64,000 bases of DNA from Limnoperna fortunei (taxonomy: Eukaryota; Mollusca; Bivalvia; Mytilida; Modiolidae): assembly GCA_944474755.1 (NCBI GenBank), contig OX104117.1, positions 40,813,222-40,877,221 of the forward strand. Direction: 5' to 3'. This document shows positions 63,719 to 64,000 of the stretch, piece by piece. Made by a program: the position numbers and the translations under genes. The notes under the pieces are model-generated. The model saw nothing but the letters and a program-made list of their open reading frames with translations. It was not told where the DNA came from and did no database searches. Each line of letters starts with the position of its first letter. Position 1 is the first letter of the stretch.

Positions 63719-63762
63719 AGAAGCATACCAACATAAGACAGTCACGGCGTTCCATAGGTATG

Positions 63763-64000
63763 GATCAATTTTACTGGATGTTGTATGCATGTATGAGGTA
63801 AAGAAAAAAAATGCGACGCCATTCGTCACGTCAAATAACTGGAAATTTGATTGCTAAAGTAAGTCTTAAAATAAAACCCTTTTGATAAGATGTAAAGACA
63901 TTTGACACGCTTGATATTCAACAAAATGCCGAGGATATGGGCACAAAAAAAAGAACAATTTAATTTAACAAGTTTTATTTTACTACTCATATCAAATAAT
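63763..64000. other. Right flank, nothing recognised
   Basis: Host sequence after the GGTATG duplication. No gene is supported. Confidence 0.4.

Larger units (their letters stand above)
58516..63762 (+). mobile_element. Complete 5.2-kb DNA transposon with minisatellite TIRs (IS3EU-like)
   Basis: The element is 58522-63756 (5235 bp), flanked by exact 6-bp duplications GGTATG at 58516-58521 and 63757-63762. Both ends begin TATGGAACGCCGTGACTGTC in inverted orientation and run through a shared 45-bp terminus into a 21-bp minisatellite. The TIRs are therefore about 447 and 486 bp, mostly tandem repeats. The left half carries a broken integrase-type transposase (58975-60236). A 6-bp target duplication and TAY ends fit what I recall of the eukaryotic IS3EU superfamily. 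Tandem-repeat TIRs recall Foldback/Galileo architecture, which is unrelated in transposase type. Confidence 0.9.

Noticed and set aside
58516..63762. CRISPR array (regular 21-bp repeats)
   Set aside because: Units are contiguous with no spacers, and the setting is a eukaryotic transposon.
63183..63857. 224-codon Tyr/Asn/Thr-rich protein
   Set aside because: It is the minisatellite of the right TIR read in one frame. It continues past the transposon end into host DNA.

Overview
The window is animal genomic DNA, most likely from a bivalve mollusc. It is AT-rich, its genes have introns with GT..AG boundaries, and it carries many copies of one tRNA-headed SINE family whose core (GGTTTTCTCCGGGTACTCCGG, about AATAAAAACTGGACGCC, about GCTGAAAGTGGCGTTAAA) I associate with molluscs. 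There is no operon structure, rRNA, free-standing tRNA gene or CRISPR array. Species cannot be determined by eye.

Layout. (1) 1-1691: left flank with a (GATT)n microsatellite and a repeat block (1074-1424) that recurs at 24817-25142. (2) 1692-21173: a 19.5-kb, nearly identical tandem array of 14 cores of about 1245 bp. Five cores are preceded by the same 468-bp insert with perfect 15-bp terminal inverted repeats (TIRs), which makes a long/short higher-order pattern with a 2961-bp period. (3) 21171-24591: the C-terminal end of a DUF6589-like gene (+), convergent with a complete two-exon RecQ-family helicase gene (-). (4) 24717-26420: a 64-bp palindromic MITE family (one copy with a clean 9-bp target duplication inside a dead LINE) and a (GATA)n tail. 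(5) 26421-32429: SINEs, a hAT-like MITE, a (CT)n run and small minisatellites. (6) 32430-41699: a five-exon class A neuropeptide-type GPCR with two candidate last exons created by a 33-bp duplication. (7) 43830-48901: a spliced IS630/Tc1/mariner-type transposase gene with unusually wide D-to-E spacing and a C-terminal PHD finger. (8) 48902-58515: gene-poor DNA with SINE copies and a 120-bp foldback. (9) 58522-63756: a complete 5235-bp DNA transposon, with GGTATG target duplications, long TIRs made largely of a 21-bp minisatellite in opposite orientations, and a broken integrase-type (IS3EU-like) transposase.

Two genes look intact and expressible: the RecQ-like helicase and the GPCR. The IS630-type transposase is also open across three well-supported exons. 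The most unusual items are the minisatellite-TIR transposon, the higher-order array with its TIR insert, the PHD-bearing transposase, and the helicase/DUF6589 pair that sits beside the array between two copies of the same repeat block.
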